From: Bog-159 sp049511415
GTDB lineage: Bacteria > Acidobacteriota > Terriglobia > Bryobacterales > Bryobacteraceae
DNA length: 64,000 nt
Assembly (NCBI GenBank): GCA_049511415.1
Contig: JBEKYC010000003.1
Location: 124,001 to 188,000 of the forward strand
Reading direction: 5' to 3'
Position numbers and translations under genes: made by a program
Notes under the pieces: model-generated
What the model was told of the DNA's origin: nothing
Database searches by the model: none
Seen by the model: the letters and a program-made list of their open reading frames with translations, nothing else
Part shown: positions 1-8,717 of the stretch, in pieces
Layout: each line of letters opens with the position of its first letter
Position numbering within the stretch: the first letter of the stretch is position 1

Positions 1-767
1 ACTTTCCGCAATAATTCCACACAAGTGGGCGGATCGAAATGGTGCAGGAAATTAGTAAGCAGAACCACATCGTACGGCCCGCCATAATCTACTTCGAAGG
101 CGCTGCCCGGCAGGGTGTGATAGCGCGCCTCCACACCCGCCTGGCGCGCATTGGCGCGCGCCACTGCGAGCACCGCCGCCCAATCGAGCGCGGTAATCTC
201 CGCCGCCGGATTGCGCTTCGCCACCTCGATGCCGAACAAACCATGGCCCGCCGCGATATCCAACACGCGCACTGTCCCAGAAAGACCATGCAGCGCGATC
301 TCTCCCAGCGGACCCGCTAGGGGAGCCATCATGGGCGCCATGCCGTGCGCGAATTCCACCCAAACCGGATTATCCGGCTCGACCGAGCCATTGCCCGGAA
401 GAACGGTATGCCCGCTGCGGATCACCTCCGCCAGTCGCGCGTACGGTTCCGCCATCGCCGGGTGGCCCAGGAAACGCGCCGCGGAAGCCATGCACGCGGG
501 CGAGTGCGGATCCAGGAATGCTTCACTGCTGGGAGTGTGCTGGTAACGCCCCGCCTGCTTGGCCAGGATGCCGAGCACCGTCAGATAGTCGCATAAGATG
601 CGGATGCCGCGTTCGGAAGCCTGGCATTGCCGCGCCAGCGATACCACGTCGCCGGGCCCTTCACCGATTGCGCGAAACAGATCCAACTCGATGGCCGCGC
701 GCAGCGCGGCGGTACGCTGATACGCATTCAGGGTTTCGAAGATCAGTTCCGGCGATGCGTTAGTCAT
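1..767 (-). CDS. SAM-dependent O-methyltransferase-like protein, 3' truncated
   Basis: The frame is open from the ATG at 767 to the window edge, giving about 255 residues with no stop, so the C-terminus is missing. The N-terminal 90 residues look like the winged-helix dimerisation domain of plant/bacterial O-methyltransferases (AALRAAIELDLF, then a CQASERGIRIL helix). The SAM-binding motif I is VLDIAAGHGLFGIEVA at about residues 168-183, and a later DVVLLTNFLHHF segment fits motif IV/post-IV. The substrate cannot be told from sequence. The ABM-domain gene upstream on the same strand ends 6 bases before this start, so the two are probably co-transcribed. The methyltransferase fold is secure; O-methylation is inferred from the domain order. 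Confidence 0.85.
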   Translation of the reverse strand, partial: MTNASPELIFETLNAYQRTAALRAAIELDLFRAIGEGPGDVVSLARQCQASERGIRILCDYLTVLGILAKQAGRYQHTPSSEAFLDPHSPACMASAARFLGHPAMAEPYARLAEVIRSGHTVLPGNGSVEPDNPVWVEFAHGMAPMMAPLAGPLGEIALHGLSGTVRVLDIAAGHGLFGIEVAKRNPAAEITALDWAAVLAVARANARQAGVEARYHTLPGSAFEVDYGGPYDVVLLTNFLHHFDPPTCVELLRK

Positions 768-773
768 ATTCGG

Positions 774-1064
774 TCAGTATATCTGCTGGCTCCGTATCGC
801 CTGCAGCGGATTGGCCAGCATCGGTTCCACCAGGCTCACCATGCGCTGTGTATGCGGCAGTTCCACGTGCGCTTCGAACGCCGCCGCATCCGTCCATTCC
901 GAGTGAATCACGAAAACCAGCGGGTCGCGCGTCGATTCGTAGAGGTGAATGCGTACGCAACCTGGTTCCGCGCGGGTTAGTTCGAGCACGCGCATCAGTT
1001 CGTCGCGCACGGCGGACGCTTGTCCGGGTTTGGGTTCAAAACGGGCGAAGATATAAAGGGCCAT
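774..1064 (-). CDS. ABM-domain (antibiotic biosynthesis monooxygenase / YgiN-like) protein
   Basis: This 96-residue protein has the length and layout of the dimeric alpha+beta-barrel ABM family: strand ALYIFARFEPKPG, helix with VRDELMRVL, then EPGCVRIHLYES and the FVIHSEWTDAAAFEAHV segment typical of YgiN-like quinol monooxygenases. These enzymes oxidise quinols or aromatic polyketides without a cofactor, but many members have no tested activity. The gene is 6 bases upstream of the methyltransferase, which suggests a small unit acting on an aromatic or quinone substrate; that link is inference. The start is the ATG at 1064, and a divergent gene begins at 1083. Confidence 0.85.
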   Translation of the reverse strand: MALYIFARFEPKPGQASAVRDELMRVLELTRAEPGCVRIHLYESTRDPLVFVIHSEWTDAAAFEAHVELPHTQRMVSLVEPMLANPLQAIRSQQIY

Positions 1065-1082
1065 AGGATACCATGCTAAAAG

Positions 1083-2504
1083 ATGTATCGGCGTGATTTC
1101 CTCCGTTCCGCGGCGTTAGCTCCGGCCATCGCCGGCGCCTGCCGGGGCGATGCCGCGGCGCGGCGCGTGCGTATCGCGGAAGTGCGCTTCTCATATGAGG
1201 ACTTTCGTTATCGCACGCCCTATCGCTTCGGCGCGCAAACCGTGGACCGCGTCACTCTGCTGAACGTCCACTGCGCCGTCCGCACGGGCGACGGCCGGGT
1301 GGTGCGCGGGTTCGGTTCGATGACCATGGGCAACGCCTGGTCTTTTCCGTCAAAAACGCTGTCCTACGATGCCACCCTCGACGCCATGAAAGCGCTGGCC
1401 GCACGCATAGCGCGCATCACCGGCGGCTATGGCGAGGCGGGACATCCCGTCGACATCAACTGCGACCTGGAACCGGAGTATCTGCGCGCTGCGGCCGCGG
1501 TTGCCGCGGAACGCAAGCTGGCGGAGCCGATTCCGAAGTTGTGCGCGCTGGTGACCGCCAGCCCCTTCGACGCCGCCATCCACGATGCTTACGGGAAAGC
1601 ATTTGGCCTGAGCTCCTATCTGACTTACGGCCAGGAATTCATGCCTTATGATCTGAGTCATTACCTGGGGCGGGGATTTAGCGGAGAGTACTTGAACCAT
1701 TACTTATTGCCGCAGCCCGCGGAGCGCATGGCCCTCTATCATTCAGTCGGCGCTTCGGACCCGATCGTGGCATCCGATATACAAAAGCGTATTGGCGACG
1801 GGTTGCCGGAAACCCTTCCGGAATGGATCCGCTATAACGGATTGCGCCGCATCAAGATCAAGCTGGCGGGAAACGATCTGAAGTGGGACCTGGCGCGCGT
1901 CGTGCACATCGACCGGGCCACCAGCGAGGCGCAGAACGCGCGCGGTGTCGCGGATTGGTTCTATTCGCTCGACTTTAACGAGCAGTGTCCCAACGTGGCC
2001 TATCTGCTGGAATTCTTGCGCAAACTGAAGGAGCAGACCGCCGCGGGCTTCGATCGCATTCAGTATGTGGAGCAGCCCACCGCGCGTGACCTGAAGGCGG
2101 ACCGGGCCAATGTGATGCACGCCGCGGCAGCCTTGCGGCCAGTCGTCATCGATGAGTCGCTCACCGATATCGAGAGCCTCATGCTGGCGCGCGAAATGGG
2201 ATATTCGGGCGCCGCCCTGAAGGCTTGCAAAGGGCAAAGCCAGGTATTGCTCATGGCCGCCGCGGCCGAGAAGCACAAGATGTTCCTGTGCGTGCAGGAT
2301 CTGACGTGCCCGGGCGCTTCCCTGATTCATTCGGCGGGGTTGGCCGCGCATATTCCCGGCGTCGTGGCCATCGAAGCCAATGCGCGCCAGTATGTGCCCG
2401 CCGCCAACCGGCCATGGGAAGGACGGTTCCCCGGTATCTTCAGAGTCCGGGACGGCATGATGGATACTTCCGGTTTAACCGCACCGGGTCTGGGCGCGGT
2501 ATAG
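1083..2504 (+). CDS. Exported enolase-superfamily (mandelate racemase/muconate-lactonizing-like) protein
   Basis: The 473-residue protein starts with MYRRDFLRSAAL, a Tat-like signal with a paired Arg. The rest matches the enolase superfamily: an N-terminal capping domain, then a barrel with the Lys pair in RIKIKLAG (about residue 258), metal-ligand candidates Asp in YSLDFNEQ (about 298), Glu in YVEQPT (about 329) and Asp-Glu in VIDES (about 357), and a late KACKGQSQ Lys. Acidobacteria carry many such exported members of unknown substrate. Substrate (a hydroxy acid or dipeptide) cannot be decided. It is divergent from the ABM gene with only 18 bases between starts. Confidence 0.82.
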   Translation: MYRRDFLRSAALAPAIAGACRGDAAARRVRIAEVRFSYEDFRYRTPYRFGAQTVDRVTLLNVHCAVRTGDGRVVRGFGSMTMGNAWSFPSKTLSYDATLDAMKALAARIARITGGYGEAGHPVDINCDLEPEYLRAAAAVAAERKLAEPIPKLCALVTASPFDAAIHDAYGKAFGLSSYLTYGQEFMPYDLSHYLGRGFSGEYLNHYLLPQPAERMALYHSVGASDPIVASDIQKRIGDGLPETLPEWIRYNGLRRIKIKLAGNDLKWDLARVVHIDRATSEAQNARGVADWFYSLDFNEQCPNVAYLLEFLRKLKEQTAAGFDRIQYVEQPTARDLKADRANVMHAAAALRPVVIDESLTDIESLMLAREMGYSGAALKACKGQSQVLLMAAAAEKHKMFLCVQDLTCPGASLIHSAGLAAHIPGVVAIEANARQYVPAANRPWEGRFPGIFRVRDGMMDTSGLTAPGLGAV

Positions 2505-2514
2505 TCGCGAAGCC

Positions 2515-2961
2515 TCATCGCGCCGGCAGCAGCAATCCCTGACGGGTGCGATGAAACCGTTCGCTGCACGTGCGGCAGCGATACGGCACCAGGCCGATCA
2601 CGCTGAGCATGTAATCCGCCGGGTGGTGCGCGCTCGAGCGCCGCACATCGGTCCAGCCGCAGCTTGGACAGCGCGGCCGACTGATGGAGAACTGCGTCCT
2701 CCAGTTGGCCGCCGTGATTGGCGGCAGCAGCGCCGCGAGCGGGCCGCCGGCGGGCGATCGCTGCGGCATGGCGTCGAACACTGCCAATCCGGCATCTCCC
2801 GCCATTGCCGTAATGCTGGAATATGGGCGTAGAAACGAAGCCGGACGGGGCACCGGAAGTGCCGGTAGCGGCGCGCGCACGCGCACCAGAAACAGCCGGC
2901 CTCTTTCGATCCGCGGCACCGGCGGTATGGGCCGTACGGAAGGTAGAATGTACGAACTCAT
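2515..2961 (-). CDS. Small zinc-ribbon protein, function unknown
   Basis: The 148-residue protein has a proline- and arginine-rich N-terminal half without recognisable domains and a C-terminal Cys4 knuckle pair, CPSCGW at about residues 98-103 and CRTC at about 130-133, with 28 residues between the pairs. This spacing suits a zinc ribbon. A long forward frame overlaps it on the other strand but lacks conserved features there, so I assign this stretch to the minus-strand gene. The start at 2961 is the longest possible; an internal start is possible because the first 60 residues look unstructured. No function is proposed. Confidence 0.6.
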   Translation of the reverse strand: MSSYILPSVRPIPPVPRIERGRLFLVRVRAPLPALPVPRPASFLRPYSSITAMAGDAGLAVFDAMPQRSPAGGPLAALLPPITAANWRTQFSISRPRCPSCGWTDVRRSSAHHPADYMLSVIGLVPYRCRTCSERFHRTRQGLLLPAR

Positions 2962-3214
2962 AGCGCGTGTTCACCGTCATTCTAGCGGATGGCTGCGCGC
3001 AGGCCACGTCCTACCCGTACTGACGGTGCTACCTGCGCGGTGCGTCCACGCGTCGCGTGACGGCAAGTACTCGCCGACGTATCTCATGTCTCTCCAACTG
3101 TCTGAAGTTTGTACACCGCACTGGAACTCAGCCGATGACATGGATCTTCACGCATTGCAGGCAAGGAAGATATCGAAGCTGACCGGTGGCACGTCGCGTG
3201 CCTCTGCCGTACCG

Positions 3215-4849
3215 ATGCAGCGAGCCCCATCGGCCTTCGTGAAACGGCTGCTGCCGTCGATGACGGACTTGGCTTTTCTCATGCCGCTGGTATTTCTGTT
3301 TTGCGGCATGCGGGGCGCACAAACGCTTTTATCGGATGGGGACACCGGCTGGCATCTGCGCACCGGAGAATGGATCCTGGCGCATGGCCAAGTGCCGGAT
3401 CGCGATATCTTTTCTTTTACTCGCTCCGGACAGCCGTGGTTCGCCTGGGAATGGCTTTGGGACGTGCTGTTCGGGTGGCTGCACCTCAAGACCGGCCTAG
3501 CCGGAGTGGTGTTGGCCTCCAGCCTGGTGCTGGCTCTGACCTTTGCCCTGCTGTTCCGTCTGGCCCGCCGCCGCGGCGATGCCCTGGTCGCATTGGCCCT
3601 GACTCTGGTGGCCGCGGGCGCCTCGGCCGGACACTGGCTGGCGCGTCCGCACCTGTTCACCATGCTGTTCGTAGTGGTTTTCTACACCATTTTGGAGCTT
3701 CGCAAAGCTGGCCCCTGGTTGTGGGCGCTGCCGCCGCTGATGGTCTTATGGACCAACCTGCATGGCGGTTTCTTCGTGGGGATCCTGCTGATCGGCGCTT
3801 ACGCCGCCGGCGAGTTTGCCTGCCTGTTGCGGCGCGTCAGTAACAGCCGGCGGCAAGCCGCCATCCGGCGCGGCCGCCGTTATCTCCTCGCCGCTGGCGC
3901 CTGCGGACTGGCCACTTTTGTCAACCCGTATGGTTGGCGTTTGCACGCGCATATCGTTCGATATCTGGCCGACGGGTTTTATCGCGGCAACATCATGGAA
4001 TTCCAGTCGCTGAATTTTCAGAGCGGGCAGGCGCGGTATCTGGAGATCCTGTTGCTTGCGGGTGCGGCGGCCGCGTTCGTGCACCTGCGCCGGGGACGTC
4101 TGACTTGGCCGCTGCTCTTCGCCGTTTGGGCCCATCTGGCGCTCTTTTCGGCGCGCAATATCGAGATATTCGTCCTCCTGGCGGCGGTGCCCGCGGCCGA
4201 AGTCCTGTCGGCCGGCTTGCGGAGTACGCCGGCTCCCGCCTGGTCGGATTGGTTTCGACGCTTGTGGCGGGGTTTTAGTGCCTTCACGCGGGACTGGAAC
4301 GCTTTCGACCACGGAGTGCGTTGGCCCGTGAGCAGCATGGCCGGCGTGATGCTGTTGGGGGCGCTTCTGTATGCGCCGCAGCCGCCGCGCGGGTGCCGTG
4401 CCGGACACGATCCCCACGCGTTTCCGGTCGCCGCCGAGATCCAACTGGAGAAGGCCGGTTTGTTTTCCGGCGTCTTTACCGAGGATCTTTGGGGCGGCTA
4501 TCTGATCTACCGGCAATATCCCCGCGGGCACGTCTTTATCGATGGCCGCAGCGACTTCTATGGTCCGCGGTTCGCCGGTAGCTATATCCAGGCGATGGGC
4601 GCGCAGTCCGGCTGGGAGCAATATCTTGGCCGCTACGGCGTGGACACCGTCATGCTGCCTCCGGATGCGCCTCTGGCGGGCGCCCTACGGCAGTCCGCCA
4701 AATGGCATTTGATCTATGACGATGGCGTGGCTTTGATCTTCCGGTCAACGCCAGTTCCCTCCATTCGGCTTCCACAGGGTTCCGCGGATCCTCCCGGCTT
4801 CGGAATCCAAACCGCAACCACTTACCAAAAGGGAGATGTAATCCAATGA
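3215..4849 (+). CDS. Polytopic membrane protein at the head of the tad locus, function unknown
   Basis: The protein has about 544 residues. It begins with a hydrophobic helix (DLAFLMPLVFLF) followed by a conserved-looking periplasmic loop, DGDTGWHLRTGEW, and then about nine to ten membrane helices up to residue 390. The C-terminal 140 residues are soluble and include FTEDLWGGYLIYRQYP and VFIDGRSDFYG. The layout (membrane bundle with an early acidic loop and a soluble tail) is reminiscent of GT-C-type glycosyltransferases, but I see no diagnostic motif. The stop codon overlaps the pilin start (ATGA at 4846-4849), so the two are translationally coupled. The open frame continues upstream to 2684, overlapping a minus-strand gene; ATGs at 3086 and 3140 and a GTG at 3239 are alternative starts, and none has a clear Shine-Dalgarno. 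Confidence 0.78.
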   Translation: MQRAPSAFVKRLLPSMTDLAFLMPLVFLFCGMRGAQTLLSDGDTGWHLRTGEWILAHGQVPDRDIFSFTRSGQPWFAWEWLWDVLFGWLHLKTGLAGVVLASSLVLALTFALLFRLARRRGDALVALALTLVAAGASAGHWLARPHLFTMLFVVVFYTILELRKAGPWLWALPPLMVLWTNLHGGFFVGILLIGAYAAGEFACLLRRVSNSRRQAAIRRGRRYLLAAGACGLATFVNPYGWRLHAHIVRYLADGFYRGNIMEFQSLNFQSGQARYLEILLLAGAAAAFVHLRRGRLTWPLLFAVWAHLALFSARNIEIFVLLAAVPAAEVLSAGLRSTPAPAWSDWFRRLWRGFSAFTRDWNAFDHGVRWPVSSMAGVMLLGALLYAPQPPRGCRAGHDPHAFPVAAEIQLEKAGLFSGVFTEDLWGGYLIYRQYPRGHVFIDGRSDFYGPRFAGSYIQAMGAQSGWEQYLGRYGVDTVMLPPDAPLAGALRQSAKWHLIYDDGVALIFRSTPVPSIRLPQGSADPPGFGIQTATTYQKGDVIQ

Positions 4850-5022
4850 CTTTCTGGTTTCACTTCTGGACCGACGATCAGGCGCAAGACCTGATCGAAT
4901 ACACGCTGATGCTTGCATTCATTGCGCTGGCCACCGCGGCTCTGTATACCGGCGCCGGGGGCAGCATCAACACCATCTGGTCGAACGCCAACTCGCAGTT
5001 GAGCACCGCGGCGAACTCCTGA
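4846..5022 (+). CDS. flp: Flp-family type IVb pilin
   Basis: This 58-residue protein was found by reading the gap between the membrane protein and cpaB. It has a short polar leader with three aromatic pairs, then QDLIEYTLMLAFIALATAAL, the hallmark Flp segment with Glu at +5 and Tyr at +6 of the mature protein (E18 and Y19), followed by a hydrophobic helix and a Ser/Asn-rich tail. Prepilin peptidase normally cuts after Gly in this family; here the -1 residue is Ala13. It forms the filament exported by the downstream Tad apparatus. The start overlaps the upstream stop by four bases, and a GGGAG at 4831-4835 precedes it. Confidence 0.9.
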   Translation: MTFWFHFWTDDQAQDLIEYTLMLAFIALATAALYTGAGGSINTIWSNANSQLSTAANS

Positions 5023-5170
5023 CCAGGCGGATGCCGGGCCGGCGGTCGATACCTCCTACAGCTTCGCCGCACGACGGCCGATATAAAAGCGTACCGAGTC
5101 GCGAGGGATTATGCGGCCCGGAGGAGTGGGGCCGGGGATCCCGCGAGAGGATACGGTCCGCGAGCGAAGC

Positions 5171-6061
5171 ATGAATCAACGATTGGTCTCTGTTCTGGCA
5201 TTTGCTTTTGTGGTTTCAGCCGGCGCCAGCCTCTTGTTGTACCGGCTATTATCTGGACGCGTGACCACGCAGGCCGCGCCACCCGCCAAGAAGCTGATTC
5301 TGGCGGCCCGCACCCTGGAGCCCGGCACCCTGATCCGCGATGGAGATCTCACGGTGGGCGATTGGACGGGAGCGGTTCCCGATGGTGTCGTCCAGAAGAA
5401 GGAGGACATTGTGGGCCGCGGTGTGATTTCCCCGATCGTGGGCAGTGAGCCGGTGGTCGAAAGCCGGCTGGCACCGAAGGGAGGGGGCGCTGGTCTGGCC
5501 GCGCTGATTCCCAAAGGCATGCGCGCCGTCGCCATCCGCGTGAACGAAATCGTAGGTGTCGCGGGGTTCGTGGTTCCCGGCATGCGGGTGGACGTTTTGA
5601 TCTCGGGAACCCCTCCGGGCGGCAACTCCCTGGGCGGTGTGACCAAGACGCTGCTACAGAATGTCGAGGTGCTTTCGGCCGGACAAAATTTCCAAAAGGA
5701 TGCCGAAGGCAAGCCGGTCTCGGTGCAGGTGGTAAATCTGCTGGTCACCCCCGCGCAGGCTGAGATGTTGAGCCTGGCGAGCACCCAGACCACCATCCAA
5801 CTGGTGCTGCGCAATCCGCTCGACACCGAGGTCGCCAAGACCGCCGGCAGCGCGGTCGTACAACTGTTTTATCCGGGCGGACGGGTGCCGCAGGAGCCCA
5901 AGCTCGCCGCCCCCGCCGTCCGCAGTGAGGCGGTGTCCGCCCGCCCTACGCCACCTCCCGCGTCGCCATCGCCGTCTCCCCAATCGCGCGCGGTCGAGGT
6001 GATCCATGGCATCAAACGCACGGAGACGCAATTCCCGGAGAAAGGCAAGGTGACGCCGTGA
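5171..6061 (+). CDS. cpaB: CpaB/RcpC pilus assembly protein
   Basis: The 296-residue protein has an N-terminal membrane anchor (VSVLAFAFVVSAGASLLLY), then a SAF domain (KKLILAARTLEPGTLIRDGDL, about residues 38-100) and the RcpC/CpaB domain with GMRAVAIRVNEIVGVAGFVVPG and a VLLTVT-like VVNLLVTPAQAE segment. The tail is Pro/Ser-rich and low complexity. CpaB is a periplasmic Tad component that works with the secretin. The ATG at 5171 starts just before the anchor; an in-frame ATG at 5111 would add 20 polar residues and is less likely. The 148 bases between flp and this gene hold no other gene that I can see. Its stop overlaps the GTG of cpaC. Confidence 0.9.
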   Translation: MNQRLVSVLAFAFVVSAGASLLLYRLLSGRVTTQAAPPAKKLILAARTLEPGTLIRDGDLTVGDWTGAVPDGVVQKKEDIVGRGVISPIVGSEPVVESRLAPKGGGAGLAALIPKGMRAVAIRVNEIVGVAGFVVPGMRVDVLISGTPPGGNSLGGVTKTLLQNVEVLSAGQNFQKDAEGKPVSVQVVNLLVTPAQAEMLSLASTQTTIQLVLRNPLDTEVAKTAGSAVVQLFYPGGRVPQEPKLAAPAVRSEAVSARPTPPPASPSPSPQSRAVEVIHGIKRTETQFPEKGKVTP

Positions 6062-7500
6062 CCCGGCAAGGTTGCTGGCTGACCGCGGCGCTGCTTGGGG
6101 TGGCGCTACCCGCTTCGTGCGCCAACGATGCACGCAACGAGAATCTGGTGGTTACCGTCGGCAAATCGCTCATCCTGGATACGCCGACCGATTTGCGCCG
6201 CGTATCGGTTGCCAATGGGGATTTGGCCGAGGCCTTGGCCGTCACACCGCGAGAGGCGTTGATTAACGGCAAATCCCCAGGAGAGACCACCCTGATCCTC
6301 TGGCAGCAGGACGGCAGCCGCACCATGTATGACCTGACCGTGCGTCAGAACACGACGCGCATTGAGGCCGTACGGCGCGAGCTCGAACGCGGCTTAGCCG
6401 GACAGGATGTCAGCTTCGACTATGAAAACGACACCGTTTTCCTGCGCGGCACGGTACAGGACCTTTCCGGCGCAGAGCGCGCGGTCGCCATGGCGTCCAC
6501 GCTGGGCAAGGTGGTGAACCTGTTGCGCGTGGAGGTCCCGCCGGCGGCCGCCCAGATCCTGCTGCGCGTCCGGTTCGCCGACGTAGACCGGGCGGCCACG
6601 ACCTCCCTGGGCGTAAATCTGCTGAGCACGGGCGCGGGAAATACGGTCGGCCAGGTGACCACCGGCCAATTTGGACCGGCGGTTCCAACAATACAGAACA
6701 ATCAGGTCCAGTTTACTCTATCCGATGCGCTGAATATCTTCCTGTTCCGGCCGGATTTGAACCTGGGCACGCTCATCAAGGCGCTGGAAGCCAAGAGCCT
6801 GCTGCAGATGCTGGCCGAGCCCAACGTGCTGACGCTCGACAACAAGGCCGCCAGCTTCGTGGCCGGCGGCGAGTTTCCGTTTCCCGTGGTCCAGGGCGGC
6901 GCCGCGGTGGGCGCCGTGACCATTCAGTTCCGCGAGTACGGCGTGCGCATCAACTTTCTGCCGGTGGTGACACCTAGAGGCTCCATCCGCCTGCAGGTGA
7001 CGCCTGAAGTCAGTTCACTCGACTATTCCAATGCCCTGCAGTTCCAAGGCTTCACCATACCGGCATTAGCTACCCGGCGCGTGCAAACCCAGGTGGAGCT
7101 GGAAAGCGGGCAGAGTTTCGTCATCGCCGGTTTGCTCGACAATACCATCACCGAGAGCCTGAACAAGATTCCCGGCATAGGCGATATTCCAGTTTTGGGC
7201 AAGCTCTTCCAGAGCCGCTCGCGCACCCGCAACAATTCGGAACTTATGGTTCTGGTCACGCCCGAGTTGGTGCGGCCGATGCCCGCGGGCGCCAAGCTTC
7301 CCGAAGTCCGCATGCCCGAACAGTTCCTGCCTGGCACGGCGACGGCTGCGCCGCGCACCCCCGGCGCCGAAACCACCGGGGACGTGCTGCGTCCGCCGGC
7401 CAAGCGCGTGATACCGCTCGAACAACTTCTGGAAATAGAGAAGCAGAATGCGGCGCCGGTCACGCCATTGCCGGGCGCTTCACCGGGAGGTCCGCGGTAA
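6058..7500 (+). CDS. cpaC: CpaC/RcpA outer-membrane secretin of the Tad pilus
   Basis: The 480-residue protein starts at a GTG overlapping the cpaB stop. After a signal peptide (about 21 residues) comes the pilus/BON-like N-domain (VTVGKSLILDTPTDLRRVSVANGDLAEA, an IAN-type secretin N-domain, then DVSFDYENDTVFLRGTV, a BON repeat). The secretin domain covers about residues 230-415, with LLQMLAEPNVLTLDNKAASF, FREYGVRINFLPVV and the C-terminal signature VIAGLLDNTITESLNKIPG. It forms the outer-membrane pore for the pilus. It shares the operon with cpaB and cpaE, with 1-4 base overlaps. Confidence 0.95.
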   Translation: MTRQGCWLTAALLGVALPASCANDARNENLVVTVGKSLILDTPTDLRRVSVANGDLAEALAVTPREALINGKSPGETTLILWQQDGSRTMYDLTVRQNTTRIEAVRRELERGLAGQDVSFDYENDTVFLRGTVQDLSGAERAVAMASTLGKVVNLLRVEVPPAAAQILLRVRFADVDRAATTSLGVNLLSTGAGNTVGQVTTGQFGPAVPTIQNNQVQFTLSDALNIFLFRPDLNLGTLIKALEAKSLLQMLAEPNVLTLDNKAASFVAGGEFPFPVVQGGAAVGAVTIQFREYGVRINFLPVVTPRGSIRLQVTPEVSSLDYSNALQFQGFTIPALATRRVQTQVELESGQSFVIAGLLDNTITESLNKIPGIGDIPVLGKLFQSRSRTRNNSELMVLVTPELVRPMPAGAKLPEVRMPEQFLPGTATAAPRTPGAETTGDVLRPPAKRVIPLEQLLEIEKQNAAPVTPLPGASPGGPR

Positions 7501-8708
7501 TGCCGCTTTTGAGCCTGGAGCCAGATGCGCCAAGGTCCGCTGCCATGCCGGCTACCGTGGCGCTGGCCGTCGCTTCTCCGGAATTATGGGAGCACTTGCA
7601 CCAGGCACTGCGCGGCCTGGCCGCACGTGTGGTCATGGAACAGCGCGACCTGGCGAACTGGCCTGCGCTATTGGAGCGATTGAAGTCCCTACGCCCCGAA
7701 GTCGTGCTGCTCGATATCACAGGCCTGCAACTACCGCTCGAAGAAGCGGTGCGAGGCCTGCGCGCCGCGCTGCCGGACGCCATGCTCGTCGCGCTGGACA
7801 CCGCTGCGCAGCCGGAGACGATCCTGGCGGCGGTGCGTGCCGGAGCCAACGAATTTCTGTACCCGCCGCTGGGCGAGAATCTGCGCAAAGCCTTCGCCCG
7901 CGCCGCCGAAGTCCGTCCCCGCGCGCGCGAGAACGGCCGCCCATCTGGAAAGGTATTGGGGTTTCTCTCCGCCAAGGGAGGCAGCGGCGCTACCACCATT
8001 GCCTGTCATCTGGCCGTCGAGTTGGGGCGGCTGAGCGCTCCCCGCGCCGAGCGCGCCCTGCTCGCCGACATGGACTTGCAATCCGGAATCATCGGCTTTC
8101 TGATGAAGGTCAAATCGCCCTACTCGGTGCTGGACGCGGTGCAGAATCTCCACAGACTGGACGGGAGCTACTGGAGTGCGCTGGTGTCGGCGGAGTGGCC
8201 CGCTCTGGAGATTCTGGCGGCGCCCAACGGCTATTTGCCCAAGGATCCGGTGACCGGCGACGCGCTGGGCAAAGTCCTGGCTTTCGCGCGGACGCAGTAT
8301 GCCTGGACGGCGGTGGACCTGGGATGCACCCTCAACCTGGCGACGGTAACGGTGCTGGACGAGATCGACGAAATCTTCCTGGTCACTACGCTGGAAGTGC
8401 CCGCCCTGCATCAAGCCAAACAGGCCGTGCAGACGCTGGTCAACGCCGGTTTCGGCCACCGTTTGCGGGTGATCCTGAACCGCATGCCGCAGCGGCCGGA
8501 TGTCACCGCCGACGAACTTGAGCGCATCCTGGGGTTCGCCATCGATACCATGCTGCCCAATGATTATTACGCCCTCTACGACGCTTTTTGCAAAGGTAAG
8601 CTGCTCCCACCCGCTACGCATCTCAGCCGTCAAATCTCCAGTTTCGCCGTGCGGCTGGCGGGCGCGCCGGTCGAGAAAGGCAAGCGCCGTTTCGGCCTGT
8701 TCGGGTAA
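7500..8708 (+). CDS. cpaE: CpaE/TadZ-like MinD-family ATPase with receiver-like N-domain
   Basis: The 402-residue protein has an N-terminal response-regulator-like domain (VVLLDITGLQLPLEEAV near residue 65 and ANEFLYPPLGE near 118) and a C-terminal SIMIBI P-loop ATPase. The deviant Walker A is KGGSGATT at about residues 158-165, with switch-like LLADMDLQSG near 187 and VDLGCTLN near 273. TadZ/CpaE proteins localise the Tad machine at the pole. Its ATG overlaps the last base of the cpaC stop, so translation is coupled. The start choice is supported by the overlap and by the position of the receiver domain. Confidence 0.93.
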   Translation: MPLLSLEPDAPRSAAMPATVALAVASPELWEHLHQALRGLAARVVMEQRDLANWPALLERLKSLRPEVVLLDITGLQLPLEEAVRGLRAALPDAMLVALDTAAQPETILAAVRAGANEFLYPPLGENLRKAFARAAEVRPRARENGRPSGKVLGFLSAKGGSGATTIACHLAVELGRLSAPRAERALLADMDLQSGIIGFLMKVKSPYSVLDAVQNLHRLDGSYWSALVSAEWPALEILAAPNGYLPKDPVTGDALGKVLAFARTQYAWTAVDLGCTLNLATVTVLDEIDEIFLVTTLEVPALHQAKQAVQTLVNAGFGHRLRVILNRMPQRPDVTADELERILGFAIDTMLPNDYYALYDAFCKGKLLPPATHLSRQISSFAVRLAGAPVEKGKRRFGLFG

Positions 8709-8717
8709 AGGAGCATT

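Noticed and set aside
2684..3214. N-terminal extension of the tad-locus membrane protein
   Set aside because: It overlaps the zinc-ribbon gene on the other strand, has low-complexity text and no membrane segment, so the start was placed at 3215.
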